A DNA stretch of 64,000 nt from Bradyrhizobium betae (GTDB lineage Bacteria; Pseudomonadota; Alphaproteobacteria; Rhizobiales; Xanthobacteraceae), in assembly GCF_008932115.1 (NCBI RefSeq), contig NZ_CP044543.1, positions 2,796,501 through 2,860,500 on the forward strand, read 5' to 3'. Under the pieces are notes generated by a model, which saw only the letters and a list, made by a program, of their open reading frames with translations, made no database searches and had not been told where the DNA came from. The translations under genes were made by a program, and so were the position numbers. This document shows, in pieces, positions 19,284 through 28,407 of the stretch (its first letter is position 1; every line of letters starts with the position of its first letter).

Positions 19284-21548
19284 ATGGACACCTACGACGC
19301 AGCCGACAGCGACGAACACCCCATGCTGGGCCGGCTGATCAAGCTCGGATTGTTTCTTCTCGTGCAGGGCATCGCGGTAATGCTGGTCGCCTTCGTGGCG
19401 CTGCTGGTGAGCTTCGAGCCGGGTTGGTCGGCAACGACGGAGCAGGCCAGCCTGCTGCAGCCCGGCGATGCCAAATCCGGATCCCTGCTGCTGAAGGACG
19501 ACGGCGCCACCATCGAGGCGATCCGGCTCGGCGTCGACGTCGACATCACGGTATCAGGCCCGACCTTGCGTGCCCGGGTCACCCAGATCTTCCGCAACCC
19601 GACCAAGGACTGGGTCGAGGCGACCTATGTCTATCCGCTGGCAGCCAACGGCGCCGTCGATACGCTGAAGATGGTGGTCGGCGACCGCGTCATCGTCGGC
19701 GACATCAAGGAGCGGCAGCAGGCCCGCGTGATCTACGAGCAGGCGCGCCGTGCCGGCCAGAAGGCGACGCTCACCGAGCAGGAGCGTCCGAACATCTTCA
19801 CCAATTCGGTCGCCAATATCGGCCCCGGCGAGACCGTGCTGGTGCAGATCGAGTACCAGGAGCCCGTGCATCAGAGCGGCAACGAATATTCGCTGCGCCT
19901 GCCGCTGGGGGTCGGGCCGCGCTACAATCCGTCACCGATCGTGCAGAGCGTCGACTTCCGCCAGGATGGCTCCGGCTGGGGCGCGACCAATTCGGATCCG
20001 GTGCCGGACCGCGACCGCATCTCGCCGCCCGTGCTGGATCCCGCCAGGAACGCGCCGGTCAATCCGACCAGCATCACGGTCCGTCTGAAGGCCGGCTTTG
20101 CCCTGGGCGAAGTCAGGAGCCACCACCACAACGTCAAGGTCGAGAGCCCGGACAGCACGACGCGAATCGTCACGCTCGCCGATGGCGCCGTGCCCGCCGA
20201 CCGCGATTTCGAGCTGACCTGGAAGCCGGCCGCCGCGAAGGCGCCGTCGGTCGGCCTGTTCCGCGAGCGGGTCGGCGATGCCGACTATTTGCTCGCCTTC
20301 GTGACCCCGCCCAGCGCCGAGCAGGCGACACAGAAGCCGCTGCCGCGCGAGGTCGTGTTCGTGATCGACAATTCCGGCTCGATGGGCGGCACGTCGATCG
20401 TGCAGGCCAAGGCCAGCCTGACTTACGCCCTCTCCCGGCTTCAACCCAATGACCGCTTCAACGTCATCCGCTTCGACGACACGATGGACATGCTGTTCCC
20501 GACCTCCGTGCCGGCCGACGCCGCGCATGTCGACGAAGCCACATCGTTCGTCAGCGCCCTGCAGGCGCGCGGCGGCACCGAGATGGTGCCGGCAATGCGC
20601 GCCGCGCTGACCGACAAGCTCGGCGACACCAGCACCGTTCGCCAGGTCGTGTTCCTGACCGACGGCGCGATCGGCAACGAACAGCAATTGTTCGAAACGA
20701 TCACGGCGATGCGCGGCCGCTCGCGCGTGTTCATGGTCGGCATCGGGTCCGCGCCCAACACCTATCTGATGACGCGCGCTTCCGAGCTCGGCCGTGGCGC
20801 CTTCACTCATATCGGTTCCGTCGAGCAGGTCGAGGAACGCATGCGCGGCCTGTTCGCCAAGCTGGAGAACCCGGCAGTGACCGGCCTCAGCGCGAAATTC
20901 TCCGAAGCCAGGGCCGACGTGACGCCGGGAATCATTCCCGACGTCTATCGCGACGAGCCGCTGGTGCTTGCGGCAAAGCTCGACAAGCTCGCCGGCTCGC
21001 TCGAGATCAAGGGCCGTGTCGGCGACCGTCCGTGGTCGGTGACGCTGCCTCTGCAAAACGCGGCCGAGGGCAAGGGCCTGTCGAAGCTCTGGGCCAAGCG
21101 CAAGATCGGCGATGCCGAAGTGGCGCGCTCCCTGCGCGAGATGACGCCAGACGACTCCGACAAGGCGATCCTGGCGCTCGCGCTCGACCATCAGATCGTC
21201 ACGCGGCTCACCAGCCTGGTCGCAGTCGACAAGACGCCGAGCCGTCCCGAAGGCGCACCGCTCAAGCTCAGCGAATTGCCGATAAACCTGCCGGCCGGCT
21301 GGGATTTCGAGAAGGTCTTTGGCGAACGGCCGCATTTGACGCCGACACAGTTGCGCGAGCGGCATGCCGACGCAGGCAACCAGCCGGCGGCCCGGCGGCC
21401 GGCACCCGCCGCACCCGATGCGATCCGCCTGCCCAAGACCGCAACCTCGGCCGAGCTGAAGATGATCGCAGGCCTGATCCTGATCATGCTCGCCCTGATC
21501 CTGTTCGTGTTCAACCGTCGTCAGTCCTTGCTCACTGACGCCGCTTGA
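19284..21548 (+). CDS. VIT and von Willebrand factor A domain protein, class GN sortase target
   Basis: A 754-residue surface protein matching the family called marine proteobacterial sortase target protein. It has an N-terminal membrane segment (about 18-43) and a VIT domain (about 75-190; THVTQIFRNPT-like region, ANGAVDTLKMVVGDR). A vWA domain starts near residue 360, with the metal site DNSGSMGGTS and a TDGAIGN strand. A proline-rich linker precedes the C-terminal sorting signal: LPKTA at 716-720, a hydrophobic helix, then FNRRQS. ATG 19284 was chosen because it precedes the membrane segment and has GGGAG upstream. The dedicated sortase is the next gene. Confidence 0.9.
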   Translation: MDTYDAADSDEHPMLGRLIKLGLFLLVQGIAVMLVAFVALLVSFEPGWSATTEQASLLQPGDAKSGSLLLKDDGATIEAIRLGVDVDITVSGPTLRARVTQIFRNPTKDWVEATYVYPLAANGAVDTLKMVVGDRVIVGDIKERQQARVIYEQARRAGQKATLTEQERPNIFTNSVANIGPGETVLVQIEYQEPVHQSGNEYSLRLPLGVGPRYNPSPIVQSVDFRQDGSGWGATNSDPVPDRDRISPPVLDPARNAPVNPTSITVRLKAGFALGEVRSHHHNVKVESPDSTTRIVTLADGAVPADRDFELTWKPAAAKAPSVGLFRERVGDADYLLAFVTPPSAEQATQKPLPREVVFVIDNSGSMGGTSIVQAKASLTYALSRLQPNDRFNVIRFDDTMDMLFPTSVPADAAHVDEATSFVSALQARGGTEMVPAMRAALTDKLGDTSTVRQVVFLTDGAIGNEQQLFETITAMRGRSRVFMVGIGSAPNTYLMTRASELGRGAFTHIGSVEQVEERMRGLFAKLENPAVTGLSAKFSEARADVTPGIIPDVYRDEPLVLAAKLDKLAGSLEIKGRVGDRPWSVTLPLQNAAEGKGLSKLWAKRKIGDAEVARSLREMTPDDSDKAILALALDHQIVTRLTSLVAVDKTPSRPEGAPLKLSELPINLPAGWDFEKVFGERPHLTPTQLRERHADAGNQPAARRPAPAAPDAIRLPKTATSAELKMIAGLILIMLALILFVFNRRQSLLTDAA

Positions 21549-21576
21549 GAGAGGAGCCCCCCGAACTCCTCTGCTT

Positions 21577-21626
21577 GGCGCGCGCGGCTGCCCGTCCCGC
21601 AACAACGGCCGCGCGCGCCCTTTTAT
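21577..21626 (+). terminator. Strong hairpin with T tract between sortase target and sortase
   Basis: GGCGCGCGCGGC (21577-21588) and GCCGCGCGCGCC (21608-21619) form a perfect 12-base-pair GC stem around a 19-base loop, followed by CTTTTATCT. This looks like a rho-independent terminator, yet it stands between two genes that belong together. It may set the ratio of target to sortase by partial readthrough. Confidence 0.75.
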
Positions 21627-21647
21627 CTCGCTGTCACTGAGCCCAAA

Positions 21648-22217
21648 ATGTTTCGCTTCATCTCTCCCCTGGCTCTCGCACTGACCGGCACCCTCCTGTT
21701 CGGCGACGGCGCCTATATTCATGCCAAGGCATGGCTCGCTCAGGTGCTACTCGAGCGCGCGTTCGACCGGAGCGTTGCGACCGGCGAGGCCGTCAAGCCA
21801 TGGTCGTGGGCCGACACCTGGCCGGTCGCGCGGATCGAGGTGAAGCGGATCGGCGCCAGCGCCATCGTGCTGGAAGGCACCAGCGGCCAGGCGCTCGCCT
21901 TCGGGCCCGGCCATCTCCACCGAACGGTTGATGCCGGAGAGCGCGGCATTGCTGTATACGCTGCGCATCGCGACACGCATTTCCGTTTCTTGCGGAATGT
22001 TGCCATTGGTGACGTGATCGATGTCACACGCGGTGACGGCAAGCACTTTCGCTATCGGGCGGATTCCTCCGCCGTGGTTCGCTTCGATGAGTCTGTCATC
22101 GATCCTGTAACGCAGGATGTGGAACTCGTGCTCGCGACCTGCTGGCCGTTCGACGCGGTCACGCCCGGCCCCGAGCGCTACATCCTTCACGCGACCTTGA
22201 TCGGAACCGGTGAATAG
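21648..22217 (+). CDS. Class GN sortase
   Basis: A 189-residue membrane-anchored transpeptidase that cleaves the LPxTA-type signal of the gene before it. The N-terminal hydrophobic segment (residues about 5-19) is an uncleaved anchor or signal. The catalytic residues are His107 (YAAHRDTHF), Cys165 (VLATCWPFDA) and Arg177 (GPERYIL), in the right order and spacing for a sortase. Class GN enzymes are the Gram-negative branch and typically occur with a single adjacent target, as here. ATG 21648 follows the terminator-like hairpin. The acceptor for the sorted protein in a Gram-negative envelope is unclear. Confidence 0.92.
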   Translation: MFRFISPLALALTGTLLFGDGAYIHAKAWLAQVLLERAFDRSVATGEAVKPWSWADTWPVARIEVKRIGASAIVLEGTSGQALAFGPGHLHRTVDAGERGIAVYAAHRDTHFRFLRNVAIGDVIDVTRGDGKHFRYRADSSAVVRFDESVIDPVTQDVELVLATCWPFDAVTPGPERYILHATLIGTGE

Positions 22218-22375
22218 CCATTCCCAATCGACCCGCCGGGATCGAAGATCGACGGAAGCAGCGCCAAATAGCCAGCGAACCGCGCCGATGGCACCGCTGA
22301 CTGGCGTCATCGTCCGTAGCCCTGTATGGATGGGCGATTGACGTTTTGACGCTACAATTTTCAGGACCACCAGTA

Positions 22376-23356
22376 ATGGACGACGAGTGCAGGCAGCGTC
22401 TGGAACAACTCGAAAACCGCGTCGCGCTGCTGGAAAGAAATCTGGACCTCATGTCCGCCGGGCAAAGACGCTCGAGTCTACGCAGCCTGTGGCGGCGCCC
22501 GCCGTTATGGACCTTCGAGCAGTATCCGCCCCGCCTCCTCAACCTGAATACCTTGGGACCCGCGCCTGCAATCCCCGCCGATGCGCCGCGGATTGCGATG
22601 GTCACGCCGAGCTACAATCATGCGCAATATCTCGGCGCCACGATCGCGAGCGTCACGGGCCAGGGCTATCCGAACCTGCATTATCACGTTCAGGACGGCG
22701 CCTCGATCGACGGTACGCTCGATCTCCTGAAGAGCTTCGGCGAGGGCTTCAGCTGGAAGAGCGAGCCGGACGCGGGGCAGTCGAGCGCCATCAATCTCGG
22801 ATTCGCCGGTGTCGACTGCGAGATCATGGCTTACCTCAACAGCGACGACATGCTCCTGCCAGGAACACTCGCCTATGTCGCCAATTACTTCACGTCGCAC
22901 CCCGACGTCGACGTCGTCTACGGCCATCGCGTCTTCGTCGATCGCGATGGGCTTGAAGTCGGGCGCGCCGTGCTGCCGCCGCACGACGGCAACGCGTTGC
23001 AATATGCCGACTACATTCCGCAGGAGACGATGTTCTGGCGCAAGCGCGTGTGGGACAGGATCGGGCCGATCGACGAGAGCTTCCACTACGCCATGGACTG
23101 GGACTTCATCCTGCGGGCGCAAGCGGCGGGATTCAAATTCGCGCGCCTGCCGCGATTTATCGCCTGCTTCCGCATCCACGATGCACAGAAGACAGCGGCA
23201 ACCTATGCAGTCGGCGTCAGGGAGATGGGTATCCTGCGTCGGCGCGTTCTCGGCTTCGATCCGTCGCAGATGCAGATCCGACGCGCCATCGCTCCCTATC
23301 TCACGAAGCAACTGGCCTACCACTACGCGTACAAGCTGAGCCTGCTGCGCTACTGA
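22376..23356 (+). CDS. Glycosyltransferase family 2 protein
   Basis: A 326-residue GT-A glycosyltransferase. Residues about 3-25 form a short coiled coil (RLEQLENRVALLERNLDLM). The catalytic domain follows: IAMVTPSYNHAQYLGATI, then HVQDGASIDGT, and LNSDDMLLPG, whose SDD is the metal/nucleotide-sugar DXD site. YAMDWDFILR carries a likely general base. ATG 22376 has AGGA about 8 bases upstream; the frame further upstream starts with an unlikely TTG. It converges with the next glycosyltransferase and overlaps it by seven bases. Its acceptor is unknown. Confidence 0.9.
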   Translation: MDDECRQRLEQLENRVALLERNLDLMSAGQRRSSLRSLWRRPPLWTFEQYPPRLLNLNTLGPAPAIPADAPRIAMVTPSYNHAQYLGATIASVTGQGYPNLHYHVQDGASIDGTLDLLKSFGEGFSWKSEPDAGQSSAINLGFAGVDCEIMAYLNSDDMLLPGTLAYVANYFTSHPDVDVVYGHRVFVDRDGLEVGRAVLPPHDGNALQYADYIPQETMFWRKRVWDRIGPIDESFHYAMDWDFILRAQAAGFKFARLPRFIACFRIHDAQKTAATYAVGVREMGILRRRVLGFDPSQMQIRRAIAPYLTKQLAYHYAYKLSLLRY

Positions 23357-25014
23357 TCGGGCGCAGATCGGCGAAGTCGTGAGGCAGGGACGCCATCGTC
23401 GAGCCAGATCCGCTCAAGGCCGATGCCGAGCGGGCGCACGTCGGAGCTCAAAGCCAGATCGGCAGGCGAGCGAGGATCGGAGAGCGCCAGACTGATGGTC
23501 AGCGTCCCGTCGGCGCCGATGGCAGCCGGATCGAGCCTCAACCTGCGCAATCCGGCGAACGCGGCTGTCGAGAATGTCAGCGGCTGCGGCACTCCGCCGC
23601 CGACGCGGCAGTCGACCCGCAATTGCGGATTCTTCTCGGACACGAACGCCCGACACGCCAGGACAATCTCGATCGGACGTGACGGGACGGAACGGACCTC
23701 GAAGCGGAGCACGCAATTCCTGGCGATTGACCAGGTGCCCCATTGCTCCGGCTCGCTCCAACCCTCGATCAGCGCGGCGACGCCGGTCCCGTCACGCGTG
23801 AATTCGAGCTCTCTCGCGCCCAGGATCGGCGTGGATTCGGAAGCCTCGAGAGCGGCCGGATCGAACGGCTCCTGATCCGGAACGAACTGCGCGATCACGC
23901 GCACCGCATCCGCGATCGAAGCCAGCCCAAGCACAGACCCGTCCAGCTCATAAGCCACACGGTTCGGCCCGGTTACGCGGACGCCCCGGCCAGGCGGCGG
24001 GCGCTCCGCGCCGCGCGCAGGGATGATGATATCGGCGACGTCGAAGCCATGCGCACGAGCGAGCTCGCCGATCGTGCGCGCGGTTCGATCATAGAGCTGC
24101 GGCCGATCGTTGATGCCGATCGCAAGCGCCTGTGCCAGCCCCCTGTAATCGAGCCGCACGCCATCGTCATCCGCCAGCAGCAGACGTTTGAGGGTGAGCA
24201 TGTCCCTGGCGATGAAGAGCTGGAGCGCGTTGAGATCGGGAAGCCGGGGATCGCCGTCGATGGCTCCGAAATCGCGTTCACCGCGCGCGGTCTCGAGCAG
24301 ATCCATCGTCTCGAAGAACAATGCATGGCCGGTGCTGTGCCTCGAAATACCGGACATGCCTAGCGGGCGCGACAGGCGGACAAAGCTGTCGGTCAGCGCT
24401 GCGTTGGCGATGCCCGAGGCGACGTCCGGCGACAGACCGATGAAATACCGGCCACCGATCGCGCGCATTCGCTCGATGACGCTGCGGCGGACGAACGAAT
24501 TGTAGATCATCGGCAGATACGCATAGTGCGCCTGAAAGGCGAAGATGCGCGCCAGTTCGCGGCGTGACGAGACACGTTTGGCAGACGAGGTGAGGTCGAT
24601 CTCCGCCAACAGCCGGTTGCGGAAAGCCGGATGGTAATAATTCGGCCAGTGATAGCTATAGGCACGCCAGCTCAACAGATCGATTGCGCCGCCCGCGAGA
24701 ATGTCCGTCGCGGTGGTGCAGGCGTAGGGCATCAGCCCGTCATCGTCGCCGATGAAGGTGACGTATTCGCCCGCGGCATGGCCGAGCGCGCGCTCCCAAT
24801 TGTCTGTCATCGTGAGTACGGTGTCGCTGGCGAAGTGCTTGAAGCGCGCGTCCCTCAGGCCCGCGACCATCTCCGCAATCTCGGGATTTCCGCCGTTGTT
24901 CTGGACGATGAACTCACAATCCGCGTCGATGGGCTGGCACGCCATGGTCGCCAGCGCGTGACGAAGCGTGTCGGGACGATCGAGAGTCGGCACCACGACG
25001 GAGAGCAGCGGCAT
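23350..25014 (-). CDS. Glycosyltransferase family 2 protein with C-terminal beta-sandwich module
   Basis: A 554-residue protein. The N-terminal GT-A domain begins LLSVVVPTLDRPDTLRHAL, with FIVQNNGG and FIGDDDGLMPYA (DDD as the DXD site). A long middle region follows. The C-terminal 130 residues (IEGWSEPEQWGTWS to SSDVRPLGIGLERIWLDDG) resemble the tails of the protein at 16833-18287 and the frameshifted protein at 15542-16794. ATG 25014 is preferred; GTG 25020 or 25041 would lengthen it slightly. The 3' end overlaps the convergent glycosyltransferase by seven bases. It probably acts in surface polysaccharide or glycoconjugate synthesis. Confidence 0.85.
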   Translation of the reverse strand: MPLLSVVVPTLDRPDTLRHALATMACQPIDADCEFIVQNNGGNPEIAEMVAGLRDARFKHFASDTVLTMTDNWERALGHAAGEYVTFIGDDDGLMPYACTTATDILAGGAIDLLSWRAYSYHWPNYYHPAFRNRLLAEIDLTSSAKRVSSRRELARIFAFQAHYAYLPMIYNSFVRRSVIERMRAIGGRYFIGLSPDVASGIANAALTDSFVRLSRPLGMSGISRHSTGHALFFETMDLLETARGERDFGAIDGDPRLPDLNALQLFIARDMLTLKRLLLADDDGVRLDYRGLAQALAIGINDRPQLYDRTARTIGELARAHGFDVADIIIPARGAERPPPGRGVRVTGPNRVAYELDGSVLGLASIADAVRVIAQFVPDQEPFDPAALEASESTPILGARELEFTRDGTGVAALIEGWSEPEQWGTWSIARNCVLRFEVRSVPSRPIEIVLACRAFVSEKNPQLRVDCRVGGGVPQPLTFSTAAFAGLRRLRLDPAAIGADGTLTISLALSDPRSPADLALSSDVRPLGIGLERIWLDDGVPASRLRRSAPDQ

Positions 25015-25216
25015 GATCACCAATGAGAGAATGAGCGTCACGAAGTCGTAGCACGTCGTCCCGCCGTTCGCACTTTCGCCAGAAGTCTGGTGATGCTAGC
25101 CTTTCTCGCGAAGCCCGACCATTCCGCCACGCGGCATGGGGTTCGTCACGATCAATCCCGCCAGATGCCGGCGCATGGCAGCGCGCTGCAACAAGAACAA
25201 TAGGTGAGGAAGCGCC

Positions 25217-27433
25217 ATGGAAGCCCAAGCGCCTGCGTCCGTCTCTCCCCGTCCATGGTCTCCCTCGCCAAACGCCAGCGACATCGTCAAAGGCATCCAC
25301 GCCATGCTGCACCCGCACAACATCGTGCTGGTGGGGGCGACCGACAAGCCCGGCAACTACGCCGAGCGCATCTGGAACAATCTGGTCAAGTACGGCTACG
25401 AGGGCGGGCTCTATCCGGTCAACGCCAAGCGGGAGACCATCTGGGGGGTGCCCTGCTTCAAGGACTTTGCGAGCCTCCCGGAAAAGCCCGACCACGTGCT
25501 GGTGCTGGTGCCGGCGCGCTTTGCGGTGCAGGTGATCCGGGATGCTGCGGCGGCCGGCGCGCGTTCGGCCACCATCGTCACCTCGGGCTTCAGCGAGCTG
25601 CAGGATGAGGAGAGCCAGAAGCTCGCTGCCGAACTGCAAGCCGCGGTGCGCGAGACGGGCCTCGCGGTTACCGGCCCGAACTGCCTCGGCAATCTGAGCG
25701 CGGGCGAAAAGCTCTTCACAAATATCGACGACCGCATCGTCACCATGGCGCAGGGCGCGGTGGCGATCGCCGGGCAGTCCGGCGCGATCGTCATGGCGAT
25801 CCGCCAGGCGCTGGAGGATCGCGGCGTCGGCGTCGGCTACATGGTGACGACCGGCAACGAGGCCGGGCTCGAGACGCCGGACCTGATGCGCTATTTCGCC
25901 GAAGACCCGAGCATCAGGGTGATCGTGGTCTATCTCGAAGGCGTGCGCAATACCAAGGCCTTTCGCGACGCCTGCAAGGCGGCCCGCGCCGCGAGCAAAC
26001 CCGTGATCGCGCTCAAGCTCGGATCGTCGGAAGGCGGCCGTGCCGCCGCAATGGCCCATACCGGCGCGCTTGCGGGCTCGATCGAGACATTCGACGCCAT
26101 CGCAACGAGGGAAGGTGTGATCCGCGTGAGCGGACTCGACGAGTTGATCGAGACCACCGAATGCTTCGTCCACGCAACGGTGCCCAAGGGCGGCCGGCTT
26201 GCCGCGGTCACGCTGTCCGGCGGCAAGCGCGGCATGCTGATCGACGCTTTCCATGCAGAGGGCTTGAACTTTGCGCCGCTGAGCCCGCATGTCAGCTCGG
26301 AACTGGCAAAGATGCTCGGGCCGGGCTCCATCGTCGGCAACCCGCTCGACGCCGGTTTCGCCGCGGTGGTGGATCCCTCCGTCTACATGAAATCGATCGA
26401 GCTGATGATCGACGATCCCGAGATCGACATCGTCATCATCGACGCGGAGCTGCCGAAGGCGCCGCACGAGCTGCGTGAGCGCAATCTGCGCATCGTCGAC
26501 GGGATGGCCAGCCGGGCCTCGAAACCCGTGATCTACATCAGCGCGATGTCGATCGGTTTCACTGAATTCACCAAGGGTCTACGCAAATCCCTGCCTCATC
26601 TCGCCGTCATGCAGGGCATGGACCGCGCCGTGAAAGCGATCAAGTCACTGCTCGACTATGCGAAGCTGCGCAAGGAGGTGCCCGACATCGTCTCGAGTTC
26701 CAGGCCTGCCGCACGGGCCGTGCTGGAGAGGGCGCTGAAATCGGCCAGCGGCGCAGCGCTCGACGAGGTCGCCTCGAAGAAGCTGCTGAAGGCCTATGGC
26801 ATTCCGATCTCGAAGGAAGCGATCGCGCAGACGGCGGCGGAGGCCGTGAAGATCGCCAAGCAGATCGGCTTTCCGGTCGTGGCAAAGCTCGTCAGCGCCG
26901 AGATCCTGCACAAATCCGATATCGGCGGCGTGGTGCTGAACCTCAACAGCGCGGCCGAGGTGAAGAGGGCATTCACCGACATCACCGCGCGGGTGAACCG
27001 ATTGAAGGGCAAGCCGAAGCTCGACGGCATCCTGATCGCGCAGCAGGTCAAGGCCGATCTCGAACTGGTGGTCGGCGCCTCGCTCGACGCCGAGATGGGA
27101 CCGGTGGTGCTGTTCGGCACCGGCGGCATCGACATCGAGCTGATGAAGGACGTCGCGCTCGCCGGCGCACCGCTGGACGAGGCCGAGGCACGACTCCTGA
27201 TCGGCCGCACCAAGGCCGGCATCAAGATGCGTGGCTATCGGGGCAAGCCGGCCTTGCACGAGGCCTCGGCGGTCAAGGCGCTGGTCGGCCTGTCCAACCT
27301 GATTGCCGATGCCGGCGACCGGATCGCCTCGATCGACATCAACCCGTTCCTGATCAATGCCAGAACGGGCGTCGCGGTCGATGCCCTGATCGTGCTGAAC
27401 AACGCTGCAGCAACACGCGCGGTTGAGCACTGA
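25217..27433 (+). CDS. NDP-forming acyl-CoA synthetase (acetate--CoA ligase family, fused alpha-beta)
   Basis: A 738-residue protein with the alpha part first: the CoA-binding Rossmann domain (NIVLVGATDKPGNYAERIW near residue 36) and succinyl-CoA-synthetase-like domains. The phosphohistidine His281 lies in AAMAHTGALAGS. The beta part is an ATP-grasp domain from about residue 510 (KKLLKAYGIPISKE; FPVVAKLVSAEILHKSDIGGV). The family interconverts acyl-CoA, ADP/GDP and phosphate with acid, CoA and NTP, but some members act in other acid metabolism. ATG 25217 has AGGAAG upstream. It appears to be transcribed alone. The substrate is not evident from sequence. Confidence 0.9.
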   Translation: MEAQAPASVSPRPWSPSPNASDIVKGIHAMLHPHNIVLVGATDKPGNYAERIWNNLVKYGYEGGLYPVNAKRETIWGVPCFKDFASLPEKPDHVLVLVPARFAVQVIRDAAAAGARSATIVTSGFSELQDEESQKLAAELQAAVRETGLAVTGPNCLGNLSAGEKLFTNIDDRIVTMAQGAVAIAGQSGAIVMAIRQALEDRGVGVGYMVTTGNEAGLETPDLMRYFAEDPSIRVIVVYLEGVRNTKAFRDACKAARAASKPVIALKLGSSEGGRAAAMAHTGALAGSIETFDAIATREGVIRVSGLDELIETTECFVHATVPKGGRLAAVTLSGGKRGMLIDAFHAEGLNFAPLSPHVSSELAKMLGPGSIVGNPLDAGFAAVVDPSVYMKSIELMIDDPEIDIVIIDAELPKAPHELRERNLRIVDGMASRASKPVIYISAMSIGFTEFTKGLRKSLPHLAVMQGMDRAVKAIKSLLDYAKLRKEVPDIVSSSRPAARAVLERALKSASGAALDEVASKKLLKAYGIPISKEAIAQTAAEAVKIAKQIGFPVVAKLVSAEILHKSDIGGVVLNLNSAAEVKRAFTDITARVNRLKGKPKLDGILIAQQVKADLELVVGASLDAEMGPVVLFGTGGIDIELMKDVALAGAPLDEAEARLLIGRTKAGIKMRGYRGKPALHEASAVKALVGLSNLIADAGDRIASIDINPFLINARTGVAVDALIVLNNAAATRAVEH

Positions 27434-27439
27434 TGTATC

Positions 27440-27518
27440 GCAGGGTGGATTAGCTCAGCGTATTCCACCAATTGTACGGCGGAAGAAGTGGCGGGTTACG
27501 CTTCGCTAACCCGCCCTC
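27440..27518. repeat. Dispersed palindromic repeat, family C (copy 2)
   Basis: CGCAGGGTGGATTAGC at the left pairs with GCTAACCCGCCCT at the right. The inner part includes GCGGGTTACGCTTCGCTAACC, itself a hairpin. It is more diverged than the other two family C copies. Confidence 0.75.
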
Positions 27519-27572
27519 TTTAACATTGCGGCTTCTTCCAACTTCCCGGCTTTGGCCGTAGAATCGCACCTG

Positions 27573-28403
27573 ATGGCACGCGCGAGCAATCTTGTGATCG
27601 GAACGGCGACGCTGACGGTGATTGCCGTGGCGTTCGGCGGCCTGCTCGGCGTGCAGAAATGGCGTGCCGCCCAGAGCCGCAGCCAGTTGCGCGTGGTGTT
27701 CGAAGGCGGTTCCGCCAGCGGCCTGCGCCGCGGCGGTCCGGTCAATTTCGACGGCGTGCTTGCGGGCCAGATCCTGTCGATCAAGCTGGACAATCCCCGC
27801 AAGGTCGTGGCGCTGGTGATGCTCGACAACTCCGCGCCGATCCGCAAGGACACCGTGGCCGGCATCGAGTTCCAGGGGCTCACCGGCGTCGCCGCGGTCT
27901 CCTTGATCGGCGGAGCGCCTTCCGCGCCGCCGGTGCCGCTGGATTCGGACGGCATTCCCGTGCTCACCGCCGATCTCAGCGACGTCGAATCCATCGTCGA
28001 CACCCTGCACAGTGTCGACCGTACCATCGTCAGCAACGCACCTGCGATCAAGGACGGCTTGCGCACGTTCGAGGGCTACACCGCCGATCTCAGGAGCAAG
28101 GGCGGCGAGATCGATTCCGTCATGGCCAAGGTCGACAGCGCTTTCGCGGGATTCGACAAGGCGGTCACCAAGATCGAGAGCGTGATGCCCGGCTTCGCCG
28201 ACGGCAAGGCCGACGAGCTGTTCGAGAAGATCAAGGGGCTGCACGAGCTTGCCGACACCATGAAGAAGAAATCGGCGAGCTTCCTCGAGGACACCCGCCG
28301 CTCGCTGCTCGATGTCAGCGAGGCCGCCAACAAGATGAGCGGGACGCCCTCGCCCGCCGCCGCTCCGCGGCCACCGCGCAAGCCTCCGCAAAAGAAGCAG
28401 TAA
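27573..28403 (+). CDS. MCE-domain protein (MlaD-like lipid-transport component)
   Basis: A 276-residue protein with one N-terminal membrane helix (about 7-26, LVIGTATLTVIAVAFGGLLG). An MCE domain follows at about 35-115 (LRVVFEGGSASGLRRGGPVNFDGVLAG; GIEFQGLTGVAAVSLIGG). A long helical region comes next, and the basic, proline-rich tail reads PRPPRKPPQKKQ. MCE proteins form hexameric rings in the periplasm and usually work with an ABC permease and ATPase (MlaE, MlaF). None is adjacent here, so partners must be encoded elsewhere. The stop is four bases from the end of the convergent autotransporter remnant. Confidence 0.88.
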   Translation: MARASNLVIGTATLTVIAVAFGGLLGVQKWRAAQSRSQLRVVFEGGSASGLRRGGPVNFDGVLAGQILSIKLDNPRKVVALVMLDNSAPIRKDTVAGIEFQGLTGVAAVSLIGGAPSAPPVPLDSDGIPVLTADLSDVESIVDTLHSVDRTIVSNAPAIKDGLRTFEGYTADLRSKGGEIDSVMAKVDSAFAGFDKAVTKIESVMPGFADGKADELFEKIKGLHELADTMKKKSASFLEDTRRSLLDVSEAANKMSGTPSPAAAPRPPRKPPQKKQ

Positions 28404-28407
28404 GGCC

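Noticed and set aside
19932..21722. 596-codon minus-strand frame opposite the VIT/vWA gene
   Set aside because: Antisense shadow with compositionally biased translation.
24914..26467. 517-codon minus-strand frame opposite the NDP-forming synthetase
   Set aside because: Antisense shadow lacking domains; it also bridges the intergenic region.
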